Of a stretch of 64,000 bases of DNA, positions 34,385-44,200 are shown piece after piece (the first letter of the stretch is position 1; the number at the start of each line of letters is the position of its first letter). Position numbers and translations under genes: made by a program. The notes under the pieces are model-generated. The model worked only from the letters and a program-made list of their open reading frames with translations, had not been told where the DNA came from and did not search any database. The DNA is from Sulfurimonas sp. HSL3-2 (lineage in GTDB: Bacteria > Campylobacterota > Campylobacteria > Campylobacterales > Sulfurimonadaceae): positions 62,001 to 126,000 of the forward strand of contig NZ_CP147917.1 in assembly GCF_039645965.1 (NCBI RefSeq), read 5' to 3'.

Positions 34385-35221
34385 TTACTCAGGCATTCTT
34401 ATCGTTTTGATATTTGCATTGAGTCTAGCACGGTCAAAATACTCTTTTAACACCTGTTCACGTTTGTCTGCCATGATCATATTGGTGATCTGTGCTTTCA
34501 TCTCATCCAGATTGACATCTTTGTTTTTCGTCACTGATTGAATGTAAAAACTGACATACCCGTTTTTGCCGTTAGGGATGATAGGAGAGAAACCGTTTAA
34601 CGGAGTCTTTTCAAGCAGGTCGGCAAGCTGAGGAGCTATCTTGTTGTACTCGAAGACTTGATCATGACGAGAGATCTCAGGCGAGTAGAACATAGGGTTG
34701 TCTACTTTTTCCTGAAGTATGTCTTTTTGTTTTGACTCATATACGACCGTAGAAAAGCTCTGCGCATGGTTGAACTGCGATTTGTGTAACTCATAATAGT
34801 CTTTTATCTCCTGCTCATCAGGCTCTTCCATGTGTGAAAAAGCGATCGCCTGAAAAAGTTTCTGATTTGTAATACGCTCTTTTATCTTCTGTTGTATCTC
34901 AGATGAGGTCATGTTTTCACTGTTGGTGACAGCTTCGTAGAACTGGTTTACCGTCATGTTGTTCTGTTTAGCCATATTTTTTATCTCGTCTATCACTTCG
35001 TCGTTCGTGACCTCTATCTTGCGGGCTTTTATCTCCTGCTCTTCAAGTTTTTTACGTATAAGAAGATCTATAGTTTTTGTCTGGTCAAGATGTGATTCTT
35101 GCATCATCTTCTTGATATCAAGAGTAGTGATCGGTTCGTCTTGGACTAAGATCGCTACACCGTCGACGATTTTTGCATTAAGAGTAAGGGATAAAAGGAT
35201 GAAAAATATGATTTTGTACAT
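34385..35221 (-). CDS. Periplasmic SurA-type chaperone/PPIase-like protein
   Basis: The 278-residue protein starts with a signal peptide (MYKIIFFILLSLTLNA) followed by VDGVAILVQDEPITTLDIKKMM, the typical SurA N-terminal start. A helical chaperone part runs to about residue 140. The C-terminal part lacks a recognisable full parvulin core, so chaperone activity is more likely than isomerase activity. Probable role: delivery of outer membrane proteins. It has the same place between accC and gltX as its Campylobacter counterpart (Cj1289). A GTACATGTAA near-palindrome overlaps its start. Confidence 0.82.
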   Translation of the reverse strand: MYKIIFFILLSLTLNAKIVDGVAILVQDEPITTLDIKKMMQESHLDQTKTIDLLIRKKLEEQEIKARKIEVTNDEVIDEIKNMAKQNNMTVNQFYEAVTNSENMTSSEIQQKIKERITNQKLFQAIAFSHMEEPDEQEIKDYYELHKSQFNHAQSFSTVVYESKQKDILQEKVDNPMFYSPEISRHDQVFEYNKIAPQLADLLEKTPLNGFSPIIPNGKNGYVSFYIQSVTKNKDVNLDEMKAQITNMIMADKREQVLKEYFDRARLNANIKTIRMPE

Positions 35222-35313
35222 GTAAGTCGCTTTTTAATTTGATTTGAACTGTTATTTTACCCGCTTTTAACCAATGATTATCTAAAATTACATACTTTAT
35301 AAAAAGGCTTATT

Positions 35314-36702
35314 ATGGTTGTTACACGTTTTGCACCGTCTCCTACAGGTTATCTACATATCGGAGGACTCAGGACTGCACTTTTTTCATATCTTTGGGCC
35401 AAAAAAAATGGCGGTAAATTCATCTTACGTATAGAAGACACCGACCTAAATCGTAACTCACAAGAAGCAGCAGATGCCATTGTCGCTGCATTTAAATGGC
35501 TTGGTCTTTCACATGACGGCGAGATCGAGTACCAGTCAAAACGTATGGATATCTACAAAAGATATATCCAAAAACTTCTTGACGACGGAAAAGCATACCA
35601 CTGCTATATGTCAAAAGAGGAGCTAAACGAGCTTCGTGAAGAGCAGATGGCGCGTAAAGAGCGTGCTATGTATGACGGACGTTATCGTGACTTTACAGGC
35701 ACTCCTCCTGAGGGTGTAGAGCCGGTCGTGCGTATCAAAGCTCCACTAGAAGGAAAAGTCGTAGTACCAGACGGCATCAAAGGCGATGTGACATTTGAGG
35801 TAAAAGACATCCTTGATGACTTCATCATCGCTCGTGCAGACGGTACACCGACATACAACTTCGTAGTGGCCATCGACGATGCACTCATGGGCATCAACAC
35901 GGTCATCCGCGGAGACGACCACCTTTCAAACACACCAAAACAGATGGTGGTCTACGAGGCTTTAGGATTTGAGATACCGAAGTTTTACCATGTACCGATG
36001 ATCCATAACTCTCAAGGGAAAAAACTAAGTAAACGCGACGGCGCGACGGATGTCATGGAGTACAAAGAGCTAGGTTACACGCCTGAGGCACTTCTGAACT
36101 TCCTGGTACGTCTTGGATGGAGCCACGGAGATCAGGAGATCTTCTCTATGGATGAGATGATAGAGCTTTTTGACCCTAAAGACATCAACCGTTCGGCTTC
36201 TATCTACAACGTAGACAAGCTTGACTGGTTAAGCTCTCACTACATCAAAAACATGCCTAACCCTGAGCTTTCAGAGTTACTGGAGTATTTTGGTCTTATG
36301 CTTTCGTCACATGACAAAAGAGAGATACTTCTAGATGCATTAAAAGAGCGTGCAAAGACGCTTCAAGAGCTTGCAGACCTCATAGGCGAAGTGCTGAGCG
36401 CACCAATCGTGTATGAGGAAAAAGCGGTCAAGAAAGCTTTCAAAGAGGACTCTGCAGAGATCCTTAACGATTTTGCCCAGAGACTGAAAAAAGCTGAAGG
36501 CCTGCACCTTCCGATAGACTACCATCACGTGATGGAAGAGCTTGTAAACGAAAAAGAGATAGGTTTCGGAAAGATAGGTCAGCCGTTACGCGTTGCACTT
36601 CTAGGAAAACTATCTGGTCCGGGACTTGACGTAGTTATGTCAGTCATAGGACGCGACGACACACTAGCACGCATAAAAGCGGCGATCGAAGCAAACAGCT
36701 AA
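35314..36702 (+). CDS. gltX: Glutamyl-tRNA synthetase
   Basis: Class I synthetase of 462 residues. The HIGH motif appears as PTGYLHIGGLRTALF at residue 9 and the KMSKS motif as GKKLSKRDGATDV near 237. Campylobacterota usually carry two GltX enzymes, one of which charges tRNA-Gln for the GatCAB route; which one this is cannot be judged here. AAAAGG precedes the ATG. Its 3' end forms a hairpin, and the accessory region begins just after. Confidence 0.95.
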   Translation: MVVTRFAPSPTGYLHIGGLRTALFSYLWAKKNGGKFILRIEDTDLNRNSQEAADAIVAAFKWLGLSHDGEIEYQSKRMDIYKRYIQKLLDDGKAYHCYMSKEELNELREEQMARKERAMYDGRYRDFTGTPPEGVEPVVRIKAPLEGKVVVPDGIKGDVTFEVKDILDDFIIARADGTPTYNFVVAIDDALMGINTVIRGDDHLSNTPKQMVVYEALGFEIPKFYHVPMIHNSQGKKLSKRDGATDVMEYKELGYTPEALLNFLVRLGWSHGDQEIFSMDEMIELFDPKDINRSASIYNVDKLDWLSSHYIKNMPNPELSELLEYFGLMLSSHDKREILLDALKERAKTLQELADLIGEVLSAPIVYEEKAVKKAFKEDSAEILNDFAQRLKKAEGLHLPIDYHHVMEELVNEKEIGFGKIGQPLRVALLGKLSGPGLDVVMSVIGRDDTLARIKAAIEANS

Positions 36703-36716
36703 TAAGGCTGTTTTGC
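36691..36716 (+). terminator. Hairpin overlapping the gltX stop codon
   Basis: GCAAACAGC (36691-36699) pairs with GCTGTTTTGC (36707-36716) with one bulged base; the gltX stop lies in the loop. A short CTTTT follows at 36723. Probable weak terminator. Confidence 0.4.
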
Positions 36717-36753
36717 TCTAACCTTTTACTTCTTCATTTTATTCAATAAACTA

Positions 36754-37183
36754 CTTTACATGTAAGGGTGTTCTCATACTTTTTTCCTCCGCAAAAAAAG
36801 TATGCAAAAAAGCTCGTGTCACGGTTGGATTTCTTCACGCCTTTCTTCGGTCGTTACAGCTAAAAATCAAAAACTCGGGCAAGCCCTCAAACAGTTTGAT
36901 TTTCCTACGCTTCCACTCGGTCAAAAAAGCTAAAATCCAAAGTGACACCAAGAGAACGCCGACCAAATTTCCCCGTTAGTTGCAACATCTGCAGAGCCAA
37001 GTGATAGTAAAGAAATGACGTAAAGAAAATGCAACTGTTTGAGTGAAACGAGTTTTGCATTTTTAGGAATGGATTTACTATCTCTTGGGAACTTGACAAA
37101 GTCAAGCTCGAAGCCGTTGCAAGAGCTTTTTGGTACTTTTTTGCGGAGAAAAAAGTACAGAGAGAAACGCTTTACATGTAAGC
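36754..37183. repeat. Inverted-repeat-bounded non-coding element (MITE-like or structured RNA)
   Basis: Both ends carry, in inverted orientation, a TTACATGTAA palindrome (36756-36765; 37172-37181), a GTTCTC-like spacer and a hairpin with a six-A/T run: ATACTTTTTT/AAAAAAGTAT (36776-36803) and GTACTTTTTT/AAAAAAGTAC (37133-37158). Both hairpins have CTCCGC-type loops in the same inverted sense. The interior holds a GTGTCAC...GTGACAC inverted pair (about 36817-36945), an imperfect direct repeat (ACGC...CGGTC...AGCTAAAA at about 36837 and 36907) and a CTTGAC-AAA-GTCAAG hairpin (37092-37106). No convincing gene lies inside and no transposase is present. It fills most of the 542-base gap between gltX and the nuclease-helicase gene. 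Confidence 0.6.
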
Positions 37184-37244
37184 ATGTTTTGTCATTTTTG
37201 AATAAATGACTATAATGTTTATTAAATAAAAGGTAATTAAGCTG

Positions 37245-40200
37245 ATGAAAAGAATAATTAAAAAAATTAGTGAATACAAAAGCTGGCAAGAATTAAAATT
37301 AAAGCTTATAGATACTCTTGGAAAAAAAGAAAAAGGTGATGTCTTTGAGTTAATAACCAAATACTTCTTACTAATTGATCCTGTATATCAGACAAAACTT
37401 AAAAATGTATGGCTATTAAATGAAGTTCCAAGTGATGTAAAAATATATTTACACTTACCAGATAATGATGAGGGCATAGATTTAGTTGCACAAACCAAAG
37501 AAAATGAGTATTGGGCTATACAATGTAAATATAGAACCGATGAAGAAAGTTCTATTAAAAGAGCTGACATTACTACATTCATAGATATAGCAAATACAAT
37601 ATGTAAAAATATTTCGCATAAATTAGTCTGTACTACTTCTAGTAAACAAAGTGATAAATTTGATAAACTTTATGATGATACTATTTCCTTTCTCTTAGCA
37701 GATACATGGAGTACTTTAAATGAAGAGTTTTTTGAGAAACTCAATGCTTATTTAGATAATCAAAAAATTATTTTTAAACCTTGGGTTCCGCTACCTCATC
37801 AGCAAAGAGCTATTGAAAATGCCTATAAGCATTATATTGAGGAAAATAACAATCGTGGCAAGCTCATTATGGCGTGTGGCAGTGGTAAAAGTTTAACTGC
37901 TTATTGGATAGCACAGAAACTTAGTGCGAGAAATATGCTTATTGCTGTACCAAGTTTAGCGCTCATAAAGCAAACATTGGAAGTGTGGACAAGAGAGAGT
38001 ACAGCTAACAATATTGATATTAACTGGTTGGCAGTTTGTAGTGATGACACGGTATCTCAAGATGACACCTTCATGGCAACTACAAAAGACTTAGGTATAA
38101 AGGTTTCAACCAATATAGAGTATATATCAAAGTGGCTAAGTAATACAACACATTATAATACAACAATCATTTTTACAACATATCAAAGTTCTGAAGTTAT
38201 TGCTAAAGCATCAAAAAGGGTAGATTTTGTCTTTGATTTTGGAATCATGGATGAAGCTCATAAAACAGCAGGATTAAAAGGTTCACTTTTTAGCCATTTA
38301 CTTTTTGATGAAAATATTTTTATTCGTAAAAGACTTTTTATGACTGCTACAGAGAGATATTATAAAAGTAGTAGTGATGAAATAGCTAGTATGGATGATA
38401 TTGATATTTACGGTGAGGATTTTGAAGTATTGTCATTTAAAGAAGCTCTTGAAAGTGATCCTCCAATTTTATGTGATTATAAGATCATTTCAATGATGGT
38501 AACTAAGCGAGAGATTGAAAAACTCATTGAAAAAAATACCTATGTGAAACCCAAAAATGAAAATTACACGAAAGAAGTTGAAGCAGAAATGTTGGCTTCT
38601 ACAGTTGCCTTACACAAAGCTATCAAAAAATATAATATTAAGCATACCATTTCTTTTCATAGCAGTATCGAAAGAGCAAAGTTTTTTCAATTACAAGAAA
38701 CTGCATTTAGAAAAAGTTTTAGTGAATACACTCACTTAGATACTTTCCATGTAAGTGGTGATACTCCAACGGCGAAAAGAAAAAAAGTTATTAATGAATT
38801 TGCAAACTCAGAAAACTCACTGATAACTAATGCACGATGTCTTACCGAAGGTGTGGATGTGCCAAATATAGATTGTATTTTATTTGCTGACCCTAAAAAT
38901 AGCACGGTTGACATCGTTCAAGCCGTTGGAAGAGCATTGCGATTATCCAAGGATAAAGAATTTGGATATGTTGTAGTTCCCGTTTTGATAGATGATGAAT
39001 ATATTAGTATTGAAGATATCAAAAACAAAAATTTTCAGTCCATTCTCACAATACTTAGAGCTTTGGCTTCTAGCGATGATAGGATAATTGATTATTTTGA
39101 AACAATTGAGAATAAAGATAGATCAAATAAGAGTAGATTGGTTAACTTTGATATTCCACTTGGATTAGGTATTGATATTAATGAATTTAACGAAGCAATC
39201 AAGCTTTCAATAATTCCTAAAATTAAAAATCTTAAATGGAGATTTTTTGAGGAAGCTAGAGAATTTGTGAGAAACTTGGGACTAAAAAACAACGAAGAAT
39301 GGAAACGTTATTGTCAAAATAAATTGATAAAAAAAGATTTAAAACCTAGTGATATTCCATCAAGTCCAAATTCAGTATATAAATTGCATGGATGGAATGG
39401 CATGAAGGACTGGTTAGGTACAACATATGATTTAAAGTATTTGCTTTTTGAGGAAGCGAGAGAATTCGCAAGAAGTTTGGGATTTAAATCTAAAAAAGAA
39501 TGGGACCAATATAAGCATTCTGAAATGGAAATTTCAAATATTCCATCAAATCCACATATTGTTTATTATAATAGTGGTTGGAAAGGCTGGCAAGATTGGC
39601 TTGGCTATTCGAGATTGGATAGATATCTTTCTTACGAAGAAGCATCACAATATGTACAAAGTATAGGTGTAAATTCTCGGGATAAGTGGAGAAGATTTTC
39701 AAAAGAAAAAAGACCAAGTAATATTCCTGCTCTACCTAATGAAATTTATAAACATAATGGTTGGATTGACTGGCAACATTTTTTTGGAACAGATAAATAT
39801 TCATATAAAGAAGCCAAAAAATTTGTCCATACATTAAATCTAACTACTTCGAAAGAATGGATCGATTATTGTCAAGGACAATATACAGACTTGCCTAAAA
39901 GACCTATCAAAATACCTTTAACGCCAACTGTTGCTTATGTTAAAGAATGGGGTGGCTGGGAAGATTGGTTAGGAAATGCAAAGTATTTGCCATTTGAGGA
40001 AGCTAGAGAATTTGTAAGAAAGTTAGGACTTAAAGGCCAAGTGGAATGGAAGGATTATTTTGCTGGTCGACTTTCTCATTTACCATCAAAACCAAATAAT
40101 ATCCCAACTGATCCAGGAAGAGTATATAGTGATAAATGGCAAGGTTTTGGAGACTGGGTTGGTACTGGTAGAAAACGACGGGCTAATAATACAAATGGCA

Positions 40201-40844
40201 ATGACGTTTGGTTACCTTATGAAGAAGCAAAAAAATTTGTTCATACATTACAATTAATAAGTTCAACGCAATGGCAACAATATATTAAGGAGAAACTTAA
40301 TGACTTACCAAGCAAGCCAGATAAGATTCCAAAACAACCTTGGTTTGTGTATAAAGATAGTGGTTGGAAAAATTGGAATGACTGGCTTGGAGAAAGTTCT
40401 AATAATAAAATAAGAACAAAAGTGCAAAATGCGCTTCCATTCGAAGAGGCAAGAGCATTTGTAAGAAGTTTAAAACTTAAAAATACCTATGAATGGAAAG
40501 CCTATAAAAAAGGTGAATTGGAAGGTTACAAATCAATTCCTGATAATATTCCAAAAACTCCATATAGTTATTATAAAGATTATGGCTGGATTGGAATGAA
40601 TGATTGGCTTGGCATATCTTCTATAAATAGAACAAGAATTCAAACATCAAAAAAAGTTTTGGCTTATGAAGATGCAAAAAAAATTGTGCATACGTTTGGT
40701 TTGAAAAACACTTATGAATGGCAAGATTATTGCAAAGGAAAATTAAAACATTTGCCTCCAAAGCCAAATAACATACCTGCTACACCATGGAATGTATATA
40801 AGAATAAAGGCTATATCAGTTTGTCAGATTGGTTAGGGAGCTAA
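37245..40844 (+). CDS. PD-(D/E)xK nuclease - SF2 helicase with eight C-terminal INT_rpt-like repeats
   Basis: A 1199-residue protein. Residues 20-150: Mrr/HsdR-like nuclease fold with D-x-G-I-D near 81-85 and QCK in YWAIQCKYR (about 94). Residues 180-570: SF2 helicase with Walker A ACGSGKS (about 209), DEAH in GIMDEAHKTAG, motif III MTATER and motif VI QAVGRALRLSKD. Residues 665-1199: eight 60-75-residue repeats of the form (F/Y)EEA-x2-FV-x2-L-x-L-x5-EW...IP-x2-P...Y-x4-GW-x3-DWLG. No methyltransferase or specificity gene is adjacent. The gene is more AT-rich in its codons than its neighbours, and a repeat element abuts it: signs of transfer. Candidate defence protein. Confidence 0.85.
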   Translation: MKRIIKKISEYKSWQELKLKLIDTLGKKEKGDVFELITKYFLLIDPVYQTKLKNVWLLNEVPSDVKIYLHLPDNDEGIDLVAQTKENEYWAIQCKYRTDEESSIKRADITTFIDIANTICKNISHKLVCTTSSKQSDKFDKLYDDTISFLLADTWSTLNEEFFEKLNAYLDNQKIIFKPWVPLPHQQRAIENAYKHYIEENNNRGKLIMACGSGKSLTAYWIAQKLSARNMLIAVPSLALIKQTLEVWTRESTANNIDINWLAVCSDDTVSQDDTFMATTKDLGIKVSTNIEYISKWLSNTTHYNTTIIFTTYQSSEVIAKASKRVDFVFDFGIMDEAHKTAGLKGSLFSHLLFDENIFIRKRLFMTATERYYKSSSDEIASMDDIDIYGEDFEVLSFKEALESDPPILCDYKIISMMVTKREIEKLIEKNTYVKPKNENYTKEVEAEMLASTVALHKAIKKYNIKHTISFHSSIERAKFFQLQETAFRKSFSEYTHLDTFHVSGDTPTAKRKKVINEFANSENSLITNARCLTEGVDVPNIDCILFADPKNSTVDIVQAVGRALRLSKDKEFGYVVVPVLIDDEYISIEDIKNKNFQSILTILRALASSDDRIIDYFETIENKDRSNKSRLVNFDIPLGLGIDINEFNEAIKLSIIPKIKNLKWRFFEEAREFVRNLGLKNNEEWKRYCQNKLIKKDLKPSDIPSSPNSVYKLHGWNGMKDWLGTTYDLKYLLFEEAREFARSLGFKSKKEWDQYKHSEMEISNIPSNPHIVYYNSGWKGWQDWLGYSRLDRYLSYEEASQYVQSIGVNSRDKWRRFSKEKRPSNIPALPNEIYKHNGWIDWQHFFGTDKYSYKEAKKFVHTLNLTTSKEWIDYCQGQYTDLPKRPIKIPLTPTVAYVKEWGGWEDWLGNAKYLPFEEAREFVRKLGLKGQVEWKDYFAGRLSHLPSKPNNIPTDPGRVYSDKWQGFGDWVGTGRKRRANNTNGNDVWLPYEEAKKFVHTLQLISSTQWQQYIKEKLNDLPSKPDKIPKQPWFVYKDSGWKNWNDWLGESSNNKIRTKVQNALPFEEARAFVRSLKLKNTYEWKAYKKGELEGYKSIPDNIPKTPYSYYKDYGWIGMNDWLGISSINRTRIQTSKKVLAYEDAKKIVHTFGLKNTYEWQDYCKGKLKHLPPKPNNIPATPWNVYKNKGYISLSDWLGS
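39235..40841 (+). repeat. Eight tandem ~200-bp coding repeats (INT_rpt-like)
   Basis: The repeats begin at about 39235, 39436, 39622, 39796, 39976, 40204, 40429 and 40660. Each ends in a WLG-, WVG- or FFG-type motif; the third (HFFG) and fifth (DWVG) deviate. Nucleotide identity between copies is moderate, so the array is old rather than a fresh slippage product. The unit resembles the Pfam phage-integrase repeat unit from memory. Confidence 0.75.
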
Positions 40845-40868
40845 AAAATACACATATAGACGCGTTAT

Positions 40869-40917
40869 CTGTTATTTTGTTTCAGTACATCTATAACCAC
40901 TTCTTGTGAAATAACAG
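40869..40917. terminator. Long-loop inverted repeat between convergent genes
   Basis: CTGTTATTT (40869-40877) and AAATAACAG (40909-40917) are perfect 9-base arms, 24 bases after the helicase stop and 11 bases before the end of the small convergent gene. The 31-base loop makes efficient termination doubtful. Confidence 0.4.
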
Positions 40918-40928
40918 CAAATAATCTG

Positions 40929-41243
40929 TTACTTCACGAACTCCGCACCCTGCTGAGTCAACACCAAAGTGACTCCATCAGCCTGAACTTCAAAAAGCCC
41001 TTCGCGGACAAGCTCTTTCATAGCATCTTCAAAATCACCGTCTTGCTTCGGTCCAATTTTGGTCAAAACATTTCTGATGACATCCTGCTTTGTCATTACC
41101 TGACCTGCAGTATTGTTCTTTTTAAACCAGCTTTTAAACATCGCTTTGATCTCCTCTTTAGCAGAGACTTCCGGCTCTATCTTTTTAGGGACTCTTCCTT
41201 TGTTGGCATGGTAGATTTTTTTCTTTGGCATTGGTGATCTCAA
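40929..41243 (-). CDS. Small protein with winged-helix-like C-terminus
   Basis: The 104-residue protein is not recognised by name. The basic N-terminus (PKKKIYHANKGRVPKKIEP) is followed by a predicted winged helix: MTKQDVIRNVLTKIG, FEDAMKELVREGLFEVQADGVTLVLTQQG. No enzymatic motif. The start is uncertain: a TTG at 41243 has AAAGG upstream with 6-base spacing, while the ATG at 41231 would trim four residues. The gene follows metH by 16 bases on the same strand and may be part of its transcript. Confidence 0.6.
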   Translation of the reverse strand: MRSPMPKKKIYHANKGRVPKKIEPEVSAKEEIKAMFKSWFKKNNTAGQVMTKQDVIRNVLTKIGPKQDGDFEDAMKELVREGLFEVQADGVTLVLTQQGAEFVK

Positions 41244-41259
41244 GGGTTACCTTTCTATT

Positions 41260-44200
41260 TTATACATTGTAGTAGCTAGCGTTTGGATGGTAAACCACTA
41301 GTGCCGATGTCGATTGTTCAGGATGTATCTGGAATGTCTCACTAAGTTCGATTCCAAACTCCTCAGGCTTTAAAAGGTTAAACAGCGGACGGTTGAGCTC
41401 CAAGTCAGGACATGCTGCGTAACCAAACGAGTAACGCGCTCCCTGATACTTGTTCATCTGAACGTCGTTTATGGTACTGCCCTCATTTTCTGCGATGTTC
41501 AGGTCAAGTCTTATCTGCTTATGTACCATCTCTGCCAGTGCTTCGGCAAGCTCGACGCCCAGACCGTGGAACTGGTAGTACTCCGTGTATTTTCCCTCTT
41601 CGTAGAGTTTGCGTTCCACTTCGCTGAGTTTACTTCCCGCACTTACACATGTAAGAGCGATGACATCGTGTCTGTCATGATGGAAGAAGTCGCTCAGCGC
41701 ACGGTGCGGCTTGCGTCTTTGTCTCGGGAAGTCAAACTCCTCTACGGCTCTTGGATATGCTTCGTTAAACGGCTCGGTGTTGATGTCGTTCTTACCTGTA
41801 TATCCTTCACTTTCATCGAAGATAACAAGACGGTTGTCATCGCTTCTGCACGGCCAGTAACCGTAGATGATCGTCGGCTCAAAAAGCTTCTCATCCAAAA
41901 ACTGCGCTTTGAGTCTTTCGTATGCAGGCCAGATTACTTCGTCAAGCTGCTTTTGGTACGCCTCTTTGCTCATCCCTTTAGAGCTGTAGCCCCAGCGTGA
42001 TTTGAAAAGTATCTTATGGTTAACCCATTCAAACGCTGCTTCTACCTGTGCAGGCGTAAGCTTCATCTCGCGTCTTCCCCAAAATGGAGGAGTAGGGACA
42101 TCTACTTCGCGAGAAGGCATCTTTATCTCATGAAATGGAGGGATGATGATCTCCGCGTCCTCTACCTGCTCGATAACAGGCGCATCTGGGTGAAGATTGG
42201 TGTCAGGATTACCCGCTTCGATGCGGCTCATCGCCGTTACACCGTCAAAAGCGTCTTTACAGTAGAAGATTGGTCCGTCATAAAACGGACGGCAGAAATC
42301 ATCGATGAACGCACGAGTAAGAGCTGCACCGCCGAGGAGTATCGGTACTTTTATTCCCGCACTTTTGAGTGCTTCAAGATTCTCTTTCATCACCTGTGTC
42401 GATTTTACAAGGAGTCCGCTCATACCGATGGCATCTGCGTTGCTCGTCTTTAACGTCTCCAAAAAGCTGTCAAGTTCTACTTTGATACCTAGATTGATGA
42501 CTTTAAACCCGTTATTTGAGAGGATGATGTCGACAAGGTTTTTACCTACGTCATGCACATCTCCCTTAACCGTTCCAAGTACCAAGGTCGTGTCGGTCTT
42601 TTTGTCGATCTTCGGCAGATGCGGCTGAAGATAGTCGACCGTCGTCTTCATCGTTTCGGCACTTTGCAGTACGAACGGAAGCTGCATCTGTCCCGAGCCG
42701 AAAAGCTCTCCGACCACTTTCATTGCATTTATAAGGATCTCATTTACGATGCGCTCCGGAGCGATGGTCTTACGAGCCTCTTCCACAAGAGGGATCATCC
42801 TCTCTTTGTCGCCGTCCATCAGAAGTTTTGCTATCTTCTCTTCATCTGTTAAGAGTTTATACGCCTCATCTTCGGCTTCGTTATCAACTGCCTCTTTACC
42901 GCTGAAATGGTCGATGAACGTGAACAGTGCCTCGCCGTTTGGTTTGCGGTTGAAGATAAGGTCGTCACAGATCGTCTGCTCCTCTTGGCTTATCTTGTTT
43001 ATCGGGATGATATGTTTTACGTTGATGATGACCGATGTCAGTCCCGCTTCTATACAGTGGTGCAGAAACATCGAGTTCAGGTATGGTCTTGCGTCTTTAT
43101 CAAGTCCGAACGAGATGTTCGAAAGACCTAAAATAGCCCCGACCTCTGGGTGGCGCGTTCTTAGCTCGCGAATAGCCTCGATGGTGTTGATACCCGCGTC
43201 GAAATACTCCTCGTCACCGCTTCCAAGCGTAAACGTAAGAAGGTCGAACACCAAGTCTTCAGGGTTGATGCCGTGCTTTTTAGTAGCGAGTTCGTAGATA
43301 CGCTCGGCTATAGCCACTTTGCGCTCTACTGTTTTTGCCATCCCTTCTTCATCGATCGTCAGACAGACAAGTGATGCACCGAACTTTTTAGCCAATGAAC
43401 ACACCGCATCGAACTTCTCTATCCCGTCTTCAAGGTTGACAGAGTTGATGATGGGCTTTCCGCCGATAAGCTTAAGTGCTTCTTCTAACGCTGCCGTCTG
43501 AGTAGAATCGGGCATCAAAGGAAGTGAGAGTTTTTGAGCGTAAAGACTCATAACGTGTCTCATATCTTTTGTCTCGTCGCGTCCTGCAAACCCTACAGAT
43601 ACGTCAAGCACGTGTGCGCCTGCGCGTACCTGTTGCTGACCCACAGAGAGCGTGCCCTCGTAGTTCTCATCCAGTAGAAGTTCACGAAACGCTTTTGAAC
43701 CTGTCGCATTACTTCTCTCACCCACTAGAAGCGGAGCAGGGTTCTGCATCAAAGGTGTCGTGTTGAAAAGTGAGGCAAGTGAAGTCGGCTGGCTTCCGCT
43801 AGGTGCTTTTGGAGTCTTTGATGTCACACGGTTTGTAAGCGCGCGGATATGCTGAGGAGTAGTCCCGCAGCATCCGCCTAGAAAACTCACGCCGTCAAAC
43901 TCTAAGAACTCCTCCTGCTTGTCTGCAAACTCATCAGGCCCCATCGGGTAGAATGTATAGCCTCCGCGGTTTTGCGGAAGTCCTGCATTTGCGTGGATAG
44001 AGATAGGTTTGCCCCATACCTCGCTAAGTGTCTTGACATGCTTTTTGACTTGATCCGGTCCTGTCCCACAGTTGAATCCGAGGCTGATGATGTCAAACGG
44101 TTCGAGTATTGCTGCGATGGTAGTCGCATCCGTTCCGATAAGCATCGTCCCCGCAAGCTCGATGGTCACTGAGACCATAACGGGCACTTCGACTCCGCGC

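Noticed and set aside
36930-37289. 119-codon minus-strand frame inside the inverted-repeat element
   Set aside because: It runs through the terminal hairpin and into the helicase start; the frame is probably a by-product of the repeat. Similar ORFs may be annotated in relatives because the element recurs.
37245-40844. Classical type I or III restriction-modification system
   Set aside because: There is no methyltransferase or specificity subunit gene next to the nuclease-helicase gene on either side; the neighbours are gltX, a small winged-helix-like gene and metH.
41412-44172. Many open frames opposite metH, up to about 180 codons
   Set aside because: All are shadows of the metH coding frame; low in conserved motifs and rich in serine/arginine as expected from complement reading.
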